A stretch of DNA of 64,000 bases, taken from NCBI GenBank assembly GCA_016185945.1, contig JACPMR010000010.1:248001-312000 (forward strand). The letters are read 5' to 3'. The DNA comes from Candidatus Woesearchaeota archaeon (GTDB lineage Archaea > Nanobdellota > Nanobdellia > Woesearchaeales > GW2011-AR4). Under the pieces are notes generated by a model. That model ran no database searches. It had not been told where the DNA came from and saw only the letters and a list, made by a program, of their open reading frames with translations. A program made the position numbers and the translations under genes. This document shows, in pieces, positions 23,454 to 32,846 of the stretch. Every line of letters begins with the position of its first letter. Position 1 is the stretch's first letter.

Positions 23454-26015
23454 ATGCAAGCAGCCAAAATTTCTGGAATAAGGAAGCGAGATGGAACTGT
23501 AGTTGAGTTTGACCAAAGGAAGATAACAGAAGCCATATTCAAGGCAGCAAAATCAGTTGGAGGCAAGGACAAGAAACTTACTCAGCAGCTAAGCGACAAG
23601 GTAGTCCAAAAGCTTGAAGAGCTTGGCAAAGCCACTCCAGCAGTTGAAGAAATTCAGGATTTAGTTGAGAAAGTCCTTATCGAGGAAGGGCATGCAGCAA
23701 CAGCAAAAGCTTATATTCTTTACAGGCAGCAAAGATCTGAAATAAGAAAGGAAAAACAATTAGTCCTTGAAAAGGAGGACATTGATGAAGTTGACAAAAG
23801 ATTTGATGTCAATGCATTGAGAGTTTTAAAGGCAAGATACTTGAGAAAGGATGCAACAGGCAAGCTGATTGAAAATCCAAAACAGCTTTTCACAAGAGTT
23901 GCTGTTCATGCAGCTTTGCCTGACTTGTTCTACGACAAAAGGGTGTTTGACATCGAGGCAAGGCAGCCTGAAAATGAGACAGAAGAGTTCAAGCCCGCTG
24001 TTCATGAAGACCAATATAAAATTGGAAAATACAAGCTGAACAGATATCATCTTGAGGCACTAAAAAGGATGTATGACAGATTCAACAGGAACAAGCAGAT
24101 GAAAGTAAGCTGGAGCAGATTCTTCGACATGATAAAAAAAGGCGAGTTTGACAGCTATGAAAATAACCTTGACGAGTTCTACAGCTTAATGACTCACAAG
24201 CTTTTCATGCCAAATACTCCTGCTATTGCCAATTTCGGCAACCCTCTTGGGATGGGCAGTGCATGCTTTGTATTAGACGTTCCGGACAGCATAGATGGCA
24301 TTATGGAGACATTGAAGAACACTGCCATTGTGTTCAAGGCAGGCGGCGGAATGGGCTATAATTTCAGCAAGTTAAGGCCAGAAGGAGATTTTGTAAGCTC
24401 AACTGGCGGAGTTGCATCAGGGCCATTAAGCTTTATGCGGTTGTTTGATACAATGACAGAGGTAATCAAGCAAGGAGGAATAAGAAGAGGGGCAAATATG
24501 GGCATTCTTAACTCCAACCATCCTGACATTGAAAAATTCATAACAGCAAAGGACGGCAATAAAGCTTTGAGGAACTTCAACATATCTGTGCTCATAATGC
24601 CTGACTTTTGGGATTACTATGACAAGAACGAGCCATATCCATTAACGAATCCAAAAGACGGCAAAGTGGTCAAGTATGTGAATCCAAGAGAGTTGTTTGA
24701 CAAGCTTGTTTACCAGGCATGGGAATCGGCAGAGCCTGGAGTGATATTCTTTGACAAGGTGAATGAGTTCAATCCATTTTACGAGTATTTAGGGCCAATT
24801 GTGACAACCAATCCTTGCGGCGAAGTCCTTCTTTATCCAAACGAGCCATGCAACCTTGGCTCAATCAATGTATGGGCTTTTGTGAAGGAAGACGATGACG
24901 GCAACAAACAAGTTGACTGGGATGCTTTGAAAGTTGTTGTAAGAAGCTGCACAAGGCTTTTGGACAATGTTATTGATGTCAATAACTTCCCATTAAAGGC
25001 AATCGAAGAGATGAGCTTAGCAACAAGAAAGATTGGCTTGGGAGTGATGGGAGTAGGAGACTTGCTTTACGAATTAAAATTGCCTTACAACACAGAAGAA
25101 GGCAGGAAGTTCATGGAGCAGTTGATGGAATTTATTGCCTATTGGAGCAAGGTTGAGAGCATTGAATTGGCAAAAACAAGGGGCAATCTGCCTTACTACG
25201 ACAAGAGCTTCTACAAGCAGGGCAAGCTTCCGTTCAGCGGAGGATACAGAAGACAGGAATGGCATTTTGACTGGGACAAGATGAGCAGTGACATAAAAAA
25301 ATATGGCATCAGAAATGGTTATACAACAATAATTGCACCAACTGGAAGCATTTCAATGATTGCAGGGTGCAGCTCTGGAATGGAGCCTGTGTACAGCCTG
25401 GTTTACGAGAAAAATGTCAAGGTCGGAAGCTTCTTTTATGTTGATCCTGCTGCTGAGAAAGTTATGAAAGAGGAAGGAATTTACAGCGATAAACTGATGG
25501 AAGACGTAAACACGCATAAGGGATCTATACAAATGATGGAGTATGTGCCTGAAAGAATAAGGAATGTACTAGTGACTGCCTTGGACATCACGCCAGAAGA
25601 CCATATCAGGGCATTGGCAGCCTTCCAGAAATGGGTTGACTCAAGCATTTCAAAGACAAACAATTTCCCGGCAGAGGCAACTGTGGAGCATATGAGGGAA
25701 AGCTATATCCTGGCTTACAAGCTTGGCTGCAAGGACGTGACTGTCTTTAGGGACACAAGCATCAAGGACCAAGTTTTGGTTGCCCCGAAGAAAAAGGAGG
25801 AAAAAGAAGCAAAAATCGAAGTTGACATCAAGCCAGAAATGAAAAAGACAATAAAAGAGTCGGAAAGCGGCTTGGTGTTTGCCAATGGCAACGGAAATGA
25901 GGCACAGCCAATGACGAAAGCAACAATAAAGAACTGCCCGGAATGCGGCACAAAAGTCGAGTTAAAGGAAGGGTGCCTGCACTGCCCTAGCTGCGGCTGG
26001 GGACTTTGCATGTAA
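23454..26015 (+). CDS. nrdJ: Class II (adenosylcobalamin-dependent) ribonucleotide reductase with ATP-cone
   Basis: Start set at ATG 23454, since the residues before it are not conserved-looking; 853 aa. An N-terminal ATP-cone (GIRKRDGTVVEFDQRKITEA, about residues 5-95) senses ATP/dATP. The catalytic barrel shows FMPNTPAIANFGN, GSACFVLDVP with the active Cys, VTTNPCGEVLLYPNEPCNLG, and a C-terminal zinc-ribbon tail (CPECGTKVELKEGCLHCPSC then GWGLC) that re-reduces the active site. It makes deoxynucleotides with B12 as radical source and does not need oxygen. cobO follows, and a second class II enzyme is encoded at 27938. Confidence 0.93.
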   Translation: MQAAKISGIRKRDGTVVEFDQRKITEAIFKAAKSVGGKDKKLTQQLSDKVVQKLEELGKATPAVEEIQDLVEKVLIEEGHAATAKAYILYRQQRSEIRKEKQLVLEKEDIDEVDKRFDVNALRVLKARYLRKDATGKLIENPKQLFTRVAVHAALPDLFYDKRVFDIEARQPENETEEFKPAVHEDQYKIGKYKLNRYHLEALKRMYDRFNRNKQMKVSWSRFFDMIKKGEFDSYENNLDEFYSLMTHKLFMPNTPAIANFGNPLGMGSACFVLDVPDSIDGIMETLKNTAIVFKAGGGMGYNFSKLRPEGDFVSSTGGVASGPLSFMRLFDTMTEVIKQGGIRRGANMGILNSNHPDIEKFITAKDGNKALRNFNISVLIMPDFWDYYDKNEPYPLTNPKDGKVVKYVNPRELFDKLVYQAWESAEPGVIFFDKVNEFNPFYEYLGPIVTTNPCGEVLLYPNEPCNLGSINVWAFVKEDDDGNKQVDWDALKVVVRSCTRLLDNVIDVNNFPLKAIEEMSLATRKIGLGVMGVGDLLYELKLPYNTEEGRKFMEQLMEFIAYWSKVESIELAKTRGNLPYYDKSFYKQGKLPFSGGYRRQEWHFDWDKMSSDIKKYGIRNGYTTIIAPTGSISMIAGCSSGMEPVYSLVYEKNVKVGSFFYVDPAAEKVMKEEGIYSDKLMEDVNTHKGSIQMMEYVPERIRNVLVTALDITPEDHIRALAAFQKWVDSSISKTNNFPAEATVEHMRESYILAYKLGCKDVTVFRDTSIKDQVLVAPKKKEEKEAKIEVDIKPEMKKTIKESESGLVFANGNGNEAQPMTKATIKNCPECGTKVELKEGCLHCPSCGWGLCM

Positions 26016-26167
26016 TTTTTTTATTTTCTAATTTTTTGATTTAAATCTCCAAAAAAGAGTGATTTGTTGTTGGATATTACAGCCAATAGATGAATTTATG
26101 AAATACAAAAACAATATTAAAAATATTTCAAAACTAAATAAAGCAATCAATAAAATTATTTCAAACA

Positions 26168-26329
26168 CGTCGCTTCCCAGCATCTGCAGGCATTAATGGG
26201 AACCCTGCTCAGGAACGTGTCGCTAACATTCCCAATAAATTTGCGCCGAGGGGGAGCACAAAGGCAAGAAGCCTCCGCAACAGAATGCCGAGGCGCGTAA
26301 CTAATGTCGCCGAAGGCGACGGATTGAAA
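26168..26329 (+). repeat. Family A structured intergenic element, copy A3
   Basis: Same borders as A1/A2 (CGTCGCTTCCCAGCATCTGC, then GATTGAAA). The terminal pair is CGTCGC (26168-26173) with GCGACG (26316-26321). The long stem is GCGCC (26243-26247) with GGCGC (26292-26296), a compensated change from GCGCG/CGCGC in A1 and A2. It lies between nrdJ and cobO, 33 nt before the cobO ATG. Confidence 0.8.
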
Positions 26330-26361
26330 ATAAAAAAATTAAGCTTAAAATTTCATTGAAA

Positions 26362-26973
26362 ATGGCTCTGACTAAAATAAAAAATCCCATCAAGGTAAGG
26401 GGGGATGACAGCAAGGAAAGCCTTGGATTAGTTCATGTAGTTACAGGAGACGGAAAAGGCAAGACAACTTCTTCTCTGGGATTGGCGCTAAGGGCGATTG
26501 GAAATAACTTGAGAGTGCATATGATTCAGTTTTTGAAAAGCGGTTTTACAGGGGAATTGGCAAGCTCAAAAAAGCTTGGATTTGAGATTGAGCAGTTTGG
26601 AGTTGATGCATTGAAAGAAAGGCAGGAGCATCTTCAGGAATTTGCAGACAGGACAGGAAGATTTGTTTTCCAGCCGGACATAAAGGAGAAAGATGCTGCA
26701 ATGCAGGGCTGGGAGCATGCAAAGAAAGTCATTAAAAGCGGCGATTATGATGTTATAATTTTGGACGAGATAAATTGTGTTCTTGCCAAAGAATTGATTC
26801 CATTGCAGGAAGTCCTTGACATTGTAAAGAATCATGGGAAAGTCGAGTTGCTTTTTACTGGAAGGGATGCACCAAAAGAACTGATGGAAGCTGCGGATTA
26901 TGTCAATATCGTGCAAGGCATAAAGCATCCATGGCAGAAAGGGATTGTGGCGAGGAGAGGGATTGAGTATTAA
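26362..26973 (+). CDS. cobO: Cob(I)alamin adenosyltransferase, CobO/BtuR family
   Basis: About 203 aa from ATG 26362 (a TTG two codons earlier is possible). P-loop HVVTGDGKGKTTSSLGLALR, VIILDEINCVLAKELI, and the C-terminal IKHPWQKGIVARRGIEY are family features. It adds the adenosyl group to cobalamin, giving the cofactor needed by both NrdJ proteins. The position right after nrdJ, with no corrinoid biosynthesis genes nearby, suggests salvage of external B12. Confidence 0.93.
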   Translation: MALTKIKNPIKVRGDDSKESLGLVHVVTGDGKGKTTSSLGLALRAIGNNLRVHMIQFLKSGFTGELASSKKLGFEIEQFGVDALKERQEHLQEFADRTGRFVFQPDIKEKDAAMQGWEHAKKVIKSGDYDVIILDEINCVLAKELIPLQEVLDIVKNHGKVELLFTGRDAPKELMEAADYVNIVQGIKHPWQKGIVARRGIEY

Positions 26974-27248
26974 ATAAGCTGCTCAATAATTTTCGCCAAT
27001 TTAAAATCCTTGTAAGTCAGGCCGCCTTCTTCATATGTTGTCAATGTTATTGAGACCTTGTTGTTCCTTATAAAAATATCCGGAAAATGGTGCTCACGCT
27101 GCGCTTCTTCTCCTATTTTCTGCACAAATTCCATAGCTTCCTTGAAATCGTTGAAATGAAACTCTTTCGTTATCTCGTGCCCAATTAAGTCCCAATCACC
27201 AAGTTCCTGCAGTCTGTCATGGATTTCTTTTATTGACAAGTGCTCCAT
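26970..27248 (-). CDS. Pterin-4a-carbinolamine dehydratase (PCD/DCoH family)
   Basis: 92 aa, family-typical length. The motif EHHFPDIFIRNNKVSITLTT followed by GGLTYKDFKLA covers the conserved His pair and the C-terminal strand/helix. The family dehydrates 4a-hydroxytetrahydrobiopterin; in organisms without aromatic hydroxylases it may act in molybdopterin or other pterin chemistry. It overlaps the end of cobO by 4 nt on the opposite strand. Own-strand promoter sequence (TTTATATAAA type) lies near 27265. Confidence 0.85.
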   Translation of the reverse strand: MEHLSIKEIHDRLQELGDWDLIGHEITKEFHFNDFKEAMEFVQKIGEEAQREHHFPDIFIRNNKVSITLTTYEEGGLTYKDFKLAKIIEQLI

Positions 27249-27350
27249 ACTGGATTCCTTGATTTGGTTTTATATAAAGTTTTTTCTGTGCTGTTATAAA
27301 ACCGATAAGTTTATATATAATTAGATTATACATAGATTTGGTGATATGAA

Positions 27351-27575
27351 ATGGAACAATTTGAAGCTGTACTAAAAAAATGGGGCAATTCTTTAGGAAT
27401 AACCATCCCTTCTGAAGTGATAAAGGAAGAAAAAATAAAGCCGAATGAAAAAATTAACGTGCTTGTATTCAAGGATTCAAAAAAGGAGTTTAATGAAATT
27501 TTTGGCACATTAAAACTTAAAATGCCTACACAAAAAGCTATGGAAGAAATTGATGAAGGTTATGATGAGCACTAA
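27351..27575 (+). CDS. AbrB/MazE-type antitoxin
   Basis: 74 aa. KKWGNSLGITIPSEVIKEEK is the SpoVT/AbrB swapped-hairpin signature, followed by an acidic C-terminal tail (EEIDEGYDEH) for toxin binding. A TATA-like TTTATATATAA lies about 40 nt upstream. Its 3' end overlaps the PIN-domain toxin gene by 11 nt, so they form one toxin-antitoxin operon. Confidence 0.8.
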   Translation: MEQFEAVLKKWGNSLGITIPSEVIKEEKIKPNEKINVLVFKDSKKEFNEIFGTLKLKMPTQKAMEEIDEGYDEH

Positions 27576-27936
27576 TGCTATCTTCTGCGACACTTACGCA
27601 TTGATAGAAATAATTGGAGGCAATAAGGATTACAAGAAATATGAAAATGCCACCCTAGTAACGTCAGAGCTTAATTTAATTGAGCTTTATTATCATTTCC
27701 TTAAGAATTATGGCAAAAACAGCGCAGAACGTTATTTTAACCATTGGTTAAGCTTATGTGTAAAGATACCCTACAATGCAATAAAACTTGGAATGGAGGT
27801 AAAACTAGCAAATAGTAAAGAAAAATTGAGTTATATAGACTGTATTGGCTATGCGTTTTGTTTGCAAAACAATATTCCCTTTTTAACAGGCGATTCTAAA
27901 TTCAAAAATAAAGTAAGAGTTGAATTTGTAAAGTAA
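27565..27936 (+). CDS. PIN-domain toxin, VapC-like
   Basis: Start placed at ATG 27565 (MSTNAIFCDTYALIEI); frames open to 27550 exist. About 123 aa. The four acidic residues of PIN nucleases are visible: Asp in FCDTYALIE, Glu in SELNLIELYY, Asp in SYIDCIGYAF and Asp in PFLTGD. VapC toxins cleave tRNA or rRNA. It directly follows its antitoxin and ends 1 nt before the second RNR gene. Confidence 0.8.
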   Translation: MSTNAIFCDTYALIEIIGGNKDYKKYENATLVTSELNLIELYYHFLKNYGKNSAERYFNHWLSLCVKIPYNAIKLGMEVKLANSKEKLSYIDCIGYAFCLQNNIPFLTGDSKFKNKVRVEFVK

Positions 27937-27937
27937 A

Positions 27938-29704
27938 ATGCCAAAAATAAACCTTTCAAAAAACGCATTGATGATACTAGAGCAGCGCTACCTGGCAAAA
28001 AACAGCAAAGGCAAGGTAATTGAAAAGCCGGAAGACTTGTTAAGAAGAGTTGCAAAGAATGTTGCTCAGGCAGATGCAAAATACAAGAAAAGCAAAAGGA
28101 ATGCCAAAAAAACAGAAGAGAAGTTTTACAACTTGATGGCTTCTCTGGATTTCCTGCCGAATTCTCCAACTTTGTTCAATGCAGGAAGAAAATTGCAGCA
28201 ATTGGCGGCTTGCTTTGTACTTCCTGTTGAAGATAATATAAGCTCTATATTCAAGACTTTGCATGACGCTGCATTAATCCACAAAACAGGAGCAGGCACA
28301 GGGTTTAATTTTTCTATGCTAAGGCCAAAAGGCGATGTCGTAAGCACCGGCTTCACTTCTGGTCCGGTTTCTTTCATGAAAATATTTGACGCTGCAACAG
28401 AGCAGATTAAGCTTGGCGGCATCTTAAGAGGGGCAAATATGGGTATTTTGAATGTCGAGCATCCTGATATCGAGGATTTTATCAAAGTAAAGAGCAAGGA
28501 GAATGTTCTGACTAATTTTAATGTCTCGGTTGCAATAACCGACAAATTCATGCAAGCTATAAAGAAAAACAAAAGTTACAATTTGATGAATCCAAGAACA
28601 AAAAAAACAGTTAAGAAAGAAAGCGCAAGAAGAGTTTTCAAATTGATTTGCGAGCAGGCATGGCTTAATGGCGATCCCGGGGTCATTTTCATAGACAGAA
28701 TAAATGAGTTTAATCCAACTCCAAAGCTTGGAATGATTGAGTCAACAGACAGCTGCGGCGAGCAGCCATTGCTGCCTTACGAATCGTGCAATCTTGGCAG
28801 TATTAATTTAAGCAATGTCGTAGAAAATAAAAAAATAAACTATCAAAAATTAAAAAGAATAACCCATTCTGCAGTGCATTTCCTTGATAATGTAATTGAC
28901 ATGTGCAGATATCCATTGAAAGAGAACACAAAAATCGTATACAAAAACCGGAAAATCGGCTTAGGGGTTATGGGATTTGCAGATATGCTGATTAAGCTTG
29001 GCATTGCGTATGATTCTGAAGAAGGAATCAAAACAGCAGAAGAAGTTATGGAGTTTATTTCAAAGGAAGCCAGCATAGCATCTATGAATTTGGCTGTAAA
29101 GAGAGGCACGTTTCCATCTTGGAAACAAAGCGTATGGAACAAGAAAAACAAATATTTCAAAGGCTGCCATATACTTTTAAGGAATGCAACAAGAACTACA
29201 ATTGCGCCTACTGGAACAATAAGCATTATAGCTCATGTTTCAAGCGGCATTGAGCCGTTGTTTGCTTTGAGCTATATAAGGAAAACAGCAGAAGGAAAAA
29301 CATTGGTTTATTTTGATGAAAATTTAAAAAAAGCCCTTGTGGAGTGTGGCTTATACAATAATAAAATAATCGAAAGAGTAAATAAAGAAGGCACGATAAA
29401 AAACATTAACGAACTACCAAAAAAAATAAGAAGGATTTTTGTTGTCGGCTCTGACATTGCGCCGGAATGGCATGTGAGAATGCAGGCTGCTTTCCAGAAA
29501 TATGTTGACAATGGAATAAGCAAGACAGTAACACTGCCGAAAGACGCTTCTGTAGAGGATGTTGAGAAGATATTCCTGATGGCTTTTGAGCTTGGCTGCA
29601 AGGGCATTTCTGTCTACAGGTACGGCTCAAGAGAGGGACAGGTTATTTATTTAAGCTCGAAGAGGGACGAACAAATAACTTTAAGCGGGTTTTTGAAAAA
29701 ATAA
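27938..29704 (+). CDS. nrdJ: Second class II ribonucleotide reductase, short form
   Basis: 588 aa. Catalytic features: LPNSPTLFNAGR, LAACFVLPVED with the active Cys, ESTDSCGEQPLLPYESCNLG and TTIAPTGTISIIAHVSSGIE. It lacks both the N-terminal ATP-cone and a zinc-ribbon tail like that of the enzyme at 23454; it ends shortly after SVYRYGSREGQV. It may be a differently regulated isoenzyme, or one needing another reductant. It begins 1 nt after the PIN toxin gene and is followed without gap by a GNAT gene. Confidence 0.88.
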   Translation: MPKINLSKNALMILEQRYLAKNSKGKVIEKPEDLLRRVAKNVAQADAKYKKSKRNAKKTEEKFYNLMASLDFLPNSPTLFNAGRKLQQLAACFVLPVEDNISSIFKTLHDAALIHKTGAGTGFNFSMLRPKGDVVSTGFTSGPVSFMKIFDAATEQIKLGGILRGANMGILNVEHPDIEDFIKVKSKENVLTNFNVSVAITDKFMQAIKKNKSYNLMNPRTKKTVKKESARRVFKLICEQAWLNGDPGVIFIDRINEFNPTPKLGMIESTDSCGEQPLLPYESCNLGSINLSNVVENKKINYQKLKRITHSAVHFLDNVIDMCRYPLKENTKIVYKNRKIGLGVMGFADMLIKLGIAYDSEEGIKTAEEVMEFISKEASIASMNLAVKRGTFPSWKQSVWNKKNKYFKGCHILLRNATRTTIAPTGTISIIAHVSSGIEPLFALSYIRKTAEGKTLVYFDENLKKALVECGLYNNKIIERVNKEGTIKNINELPKKIRRIFVVGSDIAPEWHVRMQAAFQKYVDNGISKTVTLPKDASVEDVEKIFLMAFELGCKGISVYRYGSREGQVIYLSSKRDEQITLSGFLKK

Positions 29705-29705
29705 A

Positions 29706-30224
29706 ATGCCAATCATCAAATCAAAAAGATTCATTTTGAGACATTTTAAGAAAGAAGATGAAAAATATCTTACTAAATACGCCAATGACAGGCTTGTATC
29801 GAGATACATCTCAACAATGCCTTATCCTTACACAATAAAAGATGCAAAAAAGTGGATAAATCATTGCATTGCTGCGTACAAAAAGAGAAAGAAGAAAGAG
29901 ATGAATTTTGTCATAGAAATTAACGGACATTTGGCAGGAGCAGTCGGACTTTCACATATTGACAAGCATAAGGCAGAAATTGGGTACTGGCTTGGCAGAG
30001 ATTTTTGGAATAAAGGGATTGCAACAGAAGCTGTTAAAGTTATTACAAATTTTGGATTTAACAAACTGAAATTAAAAAGGATTTATGCCTACATATTCAA
30101 ACAAAATAAAGGTTCTGTAAGAGTTTTAGAAAAAAATGGGTATAAATTTGAAGGTTTGCTGAGAAAGCATGCAAACAAAGATGGAAAATTGATTGACTCG
30201 TTGCTTTATGCGAGGGTAAGATGA
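29706..30224 (+). CDS. GNAT N-acetyltransferase, RimJ/RimL type
   Basis: 172 aa. Pattern of the acetyltransferase_3 branch: SKRFILRHFKKEDEKYLTKY at the N-terminus, AEIGYWLGRDFWNKGIATEA for the acetyl-CoA pyrophosphate loop, and RVLEKNGYKFEGLLRKHANK near the end. The family acetylates protein N-termini or small amines. It is 1 nt after nrdJ-2 and overlaps the next gene by 4 nt. Confidence 0.85.
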   Translation: MPIIKSKRFILRHFKKEDEKYLTKYANDRLVSRYISTMPYPYTIKDAKKWINHCIAAYKKRKKKEMNFVIEINGHLAGAVGLSHIDKHKAEIGYWLGRDFWNKGIATEAVKVITNFGFNKLKLKRIYAYIFKQNKGSVRVLEKNGYKFEGLLRKHANKDGKLIDSLLYARVR

Positions 30225-30775
30225 ACTTCATAATTATCCACGGAGTTTACAACAATCCGGAAGGAAATTGGTTTCCCTGGCTAAAGAAAGAGCTTGAAAG
30301 CAGGGGCTATGAATGTATTGTGCCAAAATTTCCAACTCCATTAGATCAAACACTTGAAAGCTGGATGAGAGTAATTGCAGATTATGAAGCCAAGATAAAT
30401 GAAGATACAGTTTTGATTGGGCACAGCTTGGGAGCTGCATTTATTCTTGATTATTTGGAACAAACAAGCAAAAAAATCAAGGCGGCATATCTTGTTGCCG
30501 GATTCCACAAATTGCCTGGAAACCAGTATGATGAAATTATGAAGACTTTTGTTGACAGGCAGTTTAATTGGGATAAAATAAAAGCAAGCTGTGGCAAATT
30601 TTTTGTTTTTGCTTCTGACAATGATGAGTACATTCCTTTTGAGGTTACAAAGGAATTAGTGGAAAAGCTAAATGCAGAATTCAATCTCGTTACGAATGGC
30701 AGGCATCTGAACAAAGAGGCTGGTTTTGAGGAGTTTTTTCTTTTGCTAGAATGTATAATTTTAGATTTGGGGTAG
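30221..30775 (+). CDS. RBBP9/YdeN-type serine hydrolase
   Basis: 184 aa alpha/beta hydrolase. N-terminal FIIIHGVYNNPEGNWFPWL, nucleophile elbow LIGHSLGAAF, acid in ASDNDEYIPF and catalytic His in NGRHLNKEAGF; all three catalytic residues are present. Substrate unknown. Overlaps the preceding GNAT gene by ATGA. Confidence 0.85.
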   Translation: MNFIIIHGVYNNPEGNWFPWLKKELESRGYECIVPKFPTPLDQTLESWMRVIADYEAKINEDTVLIGHSLGAAFILDYLEQTSKKIKAAYLVAGFHKLPGNQYDEIMKTFVDRQFNWDKIKASCGKFFVFASDNDEYIPFEVTKELVEKLNAEFNLVTNGRHLNKEAGFEEFFLLLECIILDLG

Positions 30776-30835
30776 AATTTGTTGATTTTTAGATTAAAAA
30801 CAATACAAAAACTATAATAAAATCAAAAACAATTT

Positions 30836-30974
30836 GAGACCCATGCGCTTCCACGAGGTTAAATGGGTGCCCCTCATACAATTGTAGCACTTTATCGCCA
30901 ACAATCAAGTGCGGTAAGAAGTGGCTGTGGCTCCCTCATCACGAAAGCAGTTACAGGGAAGCCCGTAATTGAAA
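30836..30974 (+). repeat. Family B structured intergenic element, copy B2
   Basis: GAGACCCATGCGCTTCC opens the copy and ATTGAAA ends it. Stems: ACCCA/TGGGT; GCACTT/AAGTGC around ATCGCCAACAAT; GGCT-CCCT with AGGG-A-AGCC near the 3' end. It shares CACTTTATCGCCAACAATCA with B3. It lies between same-strand genes, 111 nt before the MFS gene start. Confidence 0.75.
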
Positions 30975-31085
30975 TAAACAATTTAATCATTGTTTTTAAG
31001 AAGTCAATTGGTGATTTAAAAATAATTAATCAAAAAATTATGTTTAACAACAACGCTTAAAAACAGCAGCAAATTCTCAATTTTT

Positions 31086-32252
31086 ATGGAAAAAAGAATT
31101 TTTACTGTGTTGTTTATTGCAGTTGTCGCAACAACAATAGGCATTGGAATAATAGAGCCGTTTATGGGCATTTATGCCGAAAGCTTGGGGGCAAACGGCT
31201 TGATGATTGGAATTATTTTCGGCTCCTTCACTTTGTCAAGGGCGATTTTCACACCTTTTATCGGAAGAATATCTGACTTGAGGGGAAGAAAAAACTTGAT
31301 GCTGATTGGCTTGGCGGGCTACACAATCTTGTCGTTTTTCTATGCTGCTGCGGACACAACAATTTCGTTGACAATAGTAAGGTTCTTTCATGGCTTGGCT
31401 TCTGCAATGGTGCTGCCTATTGCAATGGCTTACATTGGCGATATTGCACCTAAAAACCAGGAAGGCAAGTATCTTGGGACTTTTACAATTGCCTTTTTTA
31501 TGGGAATGGCGCTTGGCCCTGTGATTGGAGGGGCGCTGCATGACATATGGCACATGAACGCTGCATTCTACGCAATGGGCGCTATGAGTTTTGTATCATT
31601 GCTTTTGCTTATTTTTATGCTGCCGGAGATAAATGCCCACAAAAAGATTAAGCCGTCATCAATCAAAATAATACTTAAAAATAAAACAATGCAGGCAATG
31701 CTTCTTTTTAGAGTGCTAAATGCATATGGGATATCTGCATTAATGGGGTTTCTTCCCTTGCTTGCAGAAAAGATAAACGTAAGTGTATTCCAGATTGGGC
31801 TAATAGTAACTTCAAACCTTCTTGTTTCTTCTGCATTCCAGAGGTATTTTGGCATATTGGCAGATAAAAGCGACAAGGTTGCAATGCTCATTGCAGGAAG
31901 CATAATGATGCTTATTGCGCTCGCGCTTATGCCCCTTGCCACTAACTTTTACACCTTGCTTTTGTTCAATCTAATGATGGGTTTTGGCTCAGCAATATCA
32001 ATACCAGCAAACAGCGCGATAACAGCACAGCTTGGAAGAAAGCTCGGCATGGGCTCTGTGATGGGGCTGTTCAACACCGCCTTTGGCATTGGAGGGGGCA
32101 TAGGGCCAATTGTTGCAGGGCTCATAATGACTGCAACAAGCCTTGCTTTTGTGTTTGTGTCAAGCGCAATAATTGTTTTGATAGGGACATTGATGTTTTA
32201 TAGGTTGATGAAGAATAACAATGACTACAATGTAAAAGTGGTGAAAACATGA
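31086..32252 (+). CDS. Major facilitator superfamily transporter
   Basis: 388 aa, 12 predicted transmembrane helices. GRISDLRGRKNLMLIG is the MFS loop 2-3 motif; the second half repeats it as FGILADKSDKVAML. Most similar in pattern to drug/metabolite efflux MFS proteins. It overlaps the methyltransferase gene by 4 nt; together they could modify and export a small molecule, but this is inference. Confidence 0.85.
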   Translation: MEKRIFTVLFIAVVATTIGIGIIEPFMGIYAESLGANGLMIGIIFGSFTLSRAIFTPFIGRISDLRGRKNLMLIGLAGYTILSFFYAAADTTISLTIVRFFHGLASAMVLPIAMAYIGDIAPKNQEGKYLGTFTIAFFMGMALGPVIGGALHDIWHMNAAFYAMGAMSFVSLLLLIFMLPEINAHKKIKPSSIKIILKNKTMQAMLLFRVLNAYGISALMGFLPLLAEKINVSVFQIGLIVTSNLLVSSAFQRYFGILADKSDKVAMLIAGSIMMLIALALMPLATNFYTLLLFNLMMGFGSAISIPANSAITAQLGRKLGMGSVMGLFNTAFGIGGGIGPIVAGLIMTATSLAFVFVSSAIIVLIGTLMFYRLMKNNNDYNVKVVKT

Positions 32253-32809
32253 ATCAATCAACCAAAAGATTGCTTAATGAATTAGAGCATTTCGGTAGAA
32301 GCCATAGCGGCTATTACAACATTTCTGCTGACACAGGCGAGTTTTTCTATATGCTTGTCCTAATTGCAAAATCAAAAAATATACTTGAAGTTGGGACTTC
32401 AAATGGCTACTCAACAATATGGCTTGGAGAAGCTGCAAAGCAGAGCAAAGGAAAAGTAGTAACAATTGAAATAAATGAGCATAAAGTTAAAATGGCTGCT
32501 GAAAATTTTAAGAGGGCCAAATTGGACAAAACAATAAAGATTGTGCATGGAGATGCATTGAAGGAAATTCCAAAATTAAAGGGAAAATTTGACTTCTTAT
32601 TTTTGGACGCAATAAAAGAAGATTATATCAATTATCTCAAGCGTGCTTATCCAAAACTGACAAAAAATGCAATAATTGTGGCTGACAATGCAATCATGTT
32701 TGAGAAGTATATGAGAGATTATCTGCATTATGTTAGAAACCATAAAAATCTGAGAAGTGTTTTAGTGCCGATTGGAAGTGGTGTTGAGTTTAGCTTGAAG
32801 GTGAAGTGA
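32249..32809 (+). CDS. SAM-dependent O-methyltransferase, family 3
   Basis: 186 aa Rossmann methyltransferase. ILEVGTSNGYSTIWLGEAAK is motif I, VVTIEINEHKVKMAAENFKR motif II region, and FDFLFLDAIKEDYINYLKR motif IV with the metal-binding Asp of catechol-type O-methyltransferases. Substrate unknown. Translationally coupled to the MFS gene. Confidence 0.85.
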   Translation: MNQSTKRLLNELEHFGRSHSGYYNISADTGEFFYMLVLIAKSKNILEVGTSNGYSTIWLGEAAKQSKGKVVTIEINEHKVKMAAENFKRAKLDKTIKIVHGDALKEIPKLKGKFDFLFLDAIKEDYINYLKRAYPKLTKNAIIVADNAIMFEKYMRDYLHYVRNHKNLRSVLVPIGSGVEFSLKVK

Positions 32810-32846
32810 TAACAAACTTTAAAAAACAATAAAATATACTTTATTT

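Noticed and set aside
18906-26329. RNase P RNA, because family A contains ACAGAATGCCG near a GGAGG strand
   Set aside because: The universally conserved P4 strands are incomplete, the element is too short, and it occurs in several copies.
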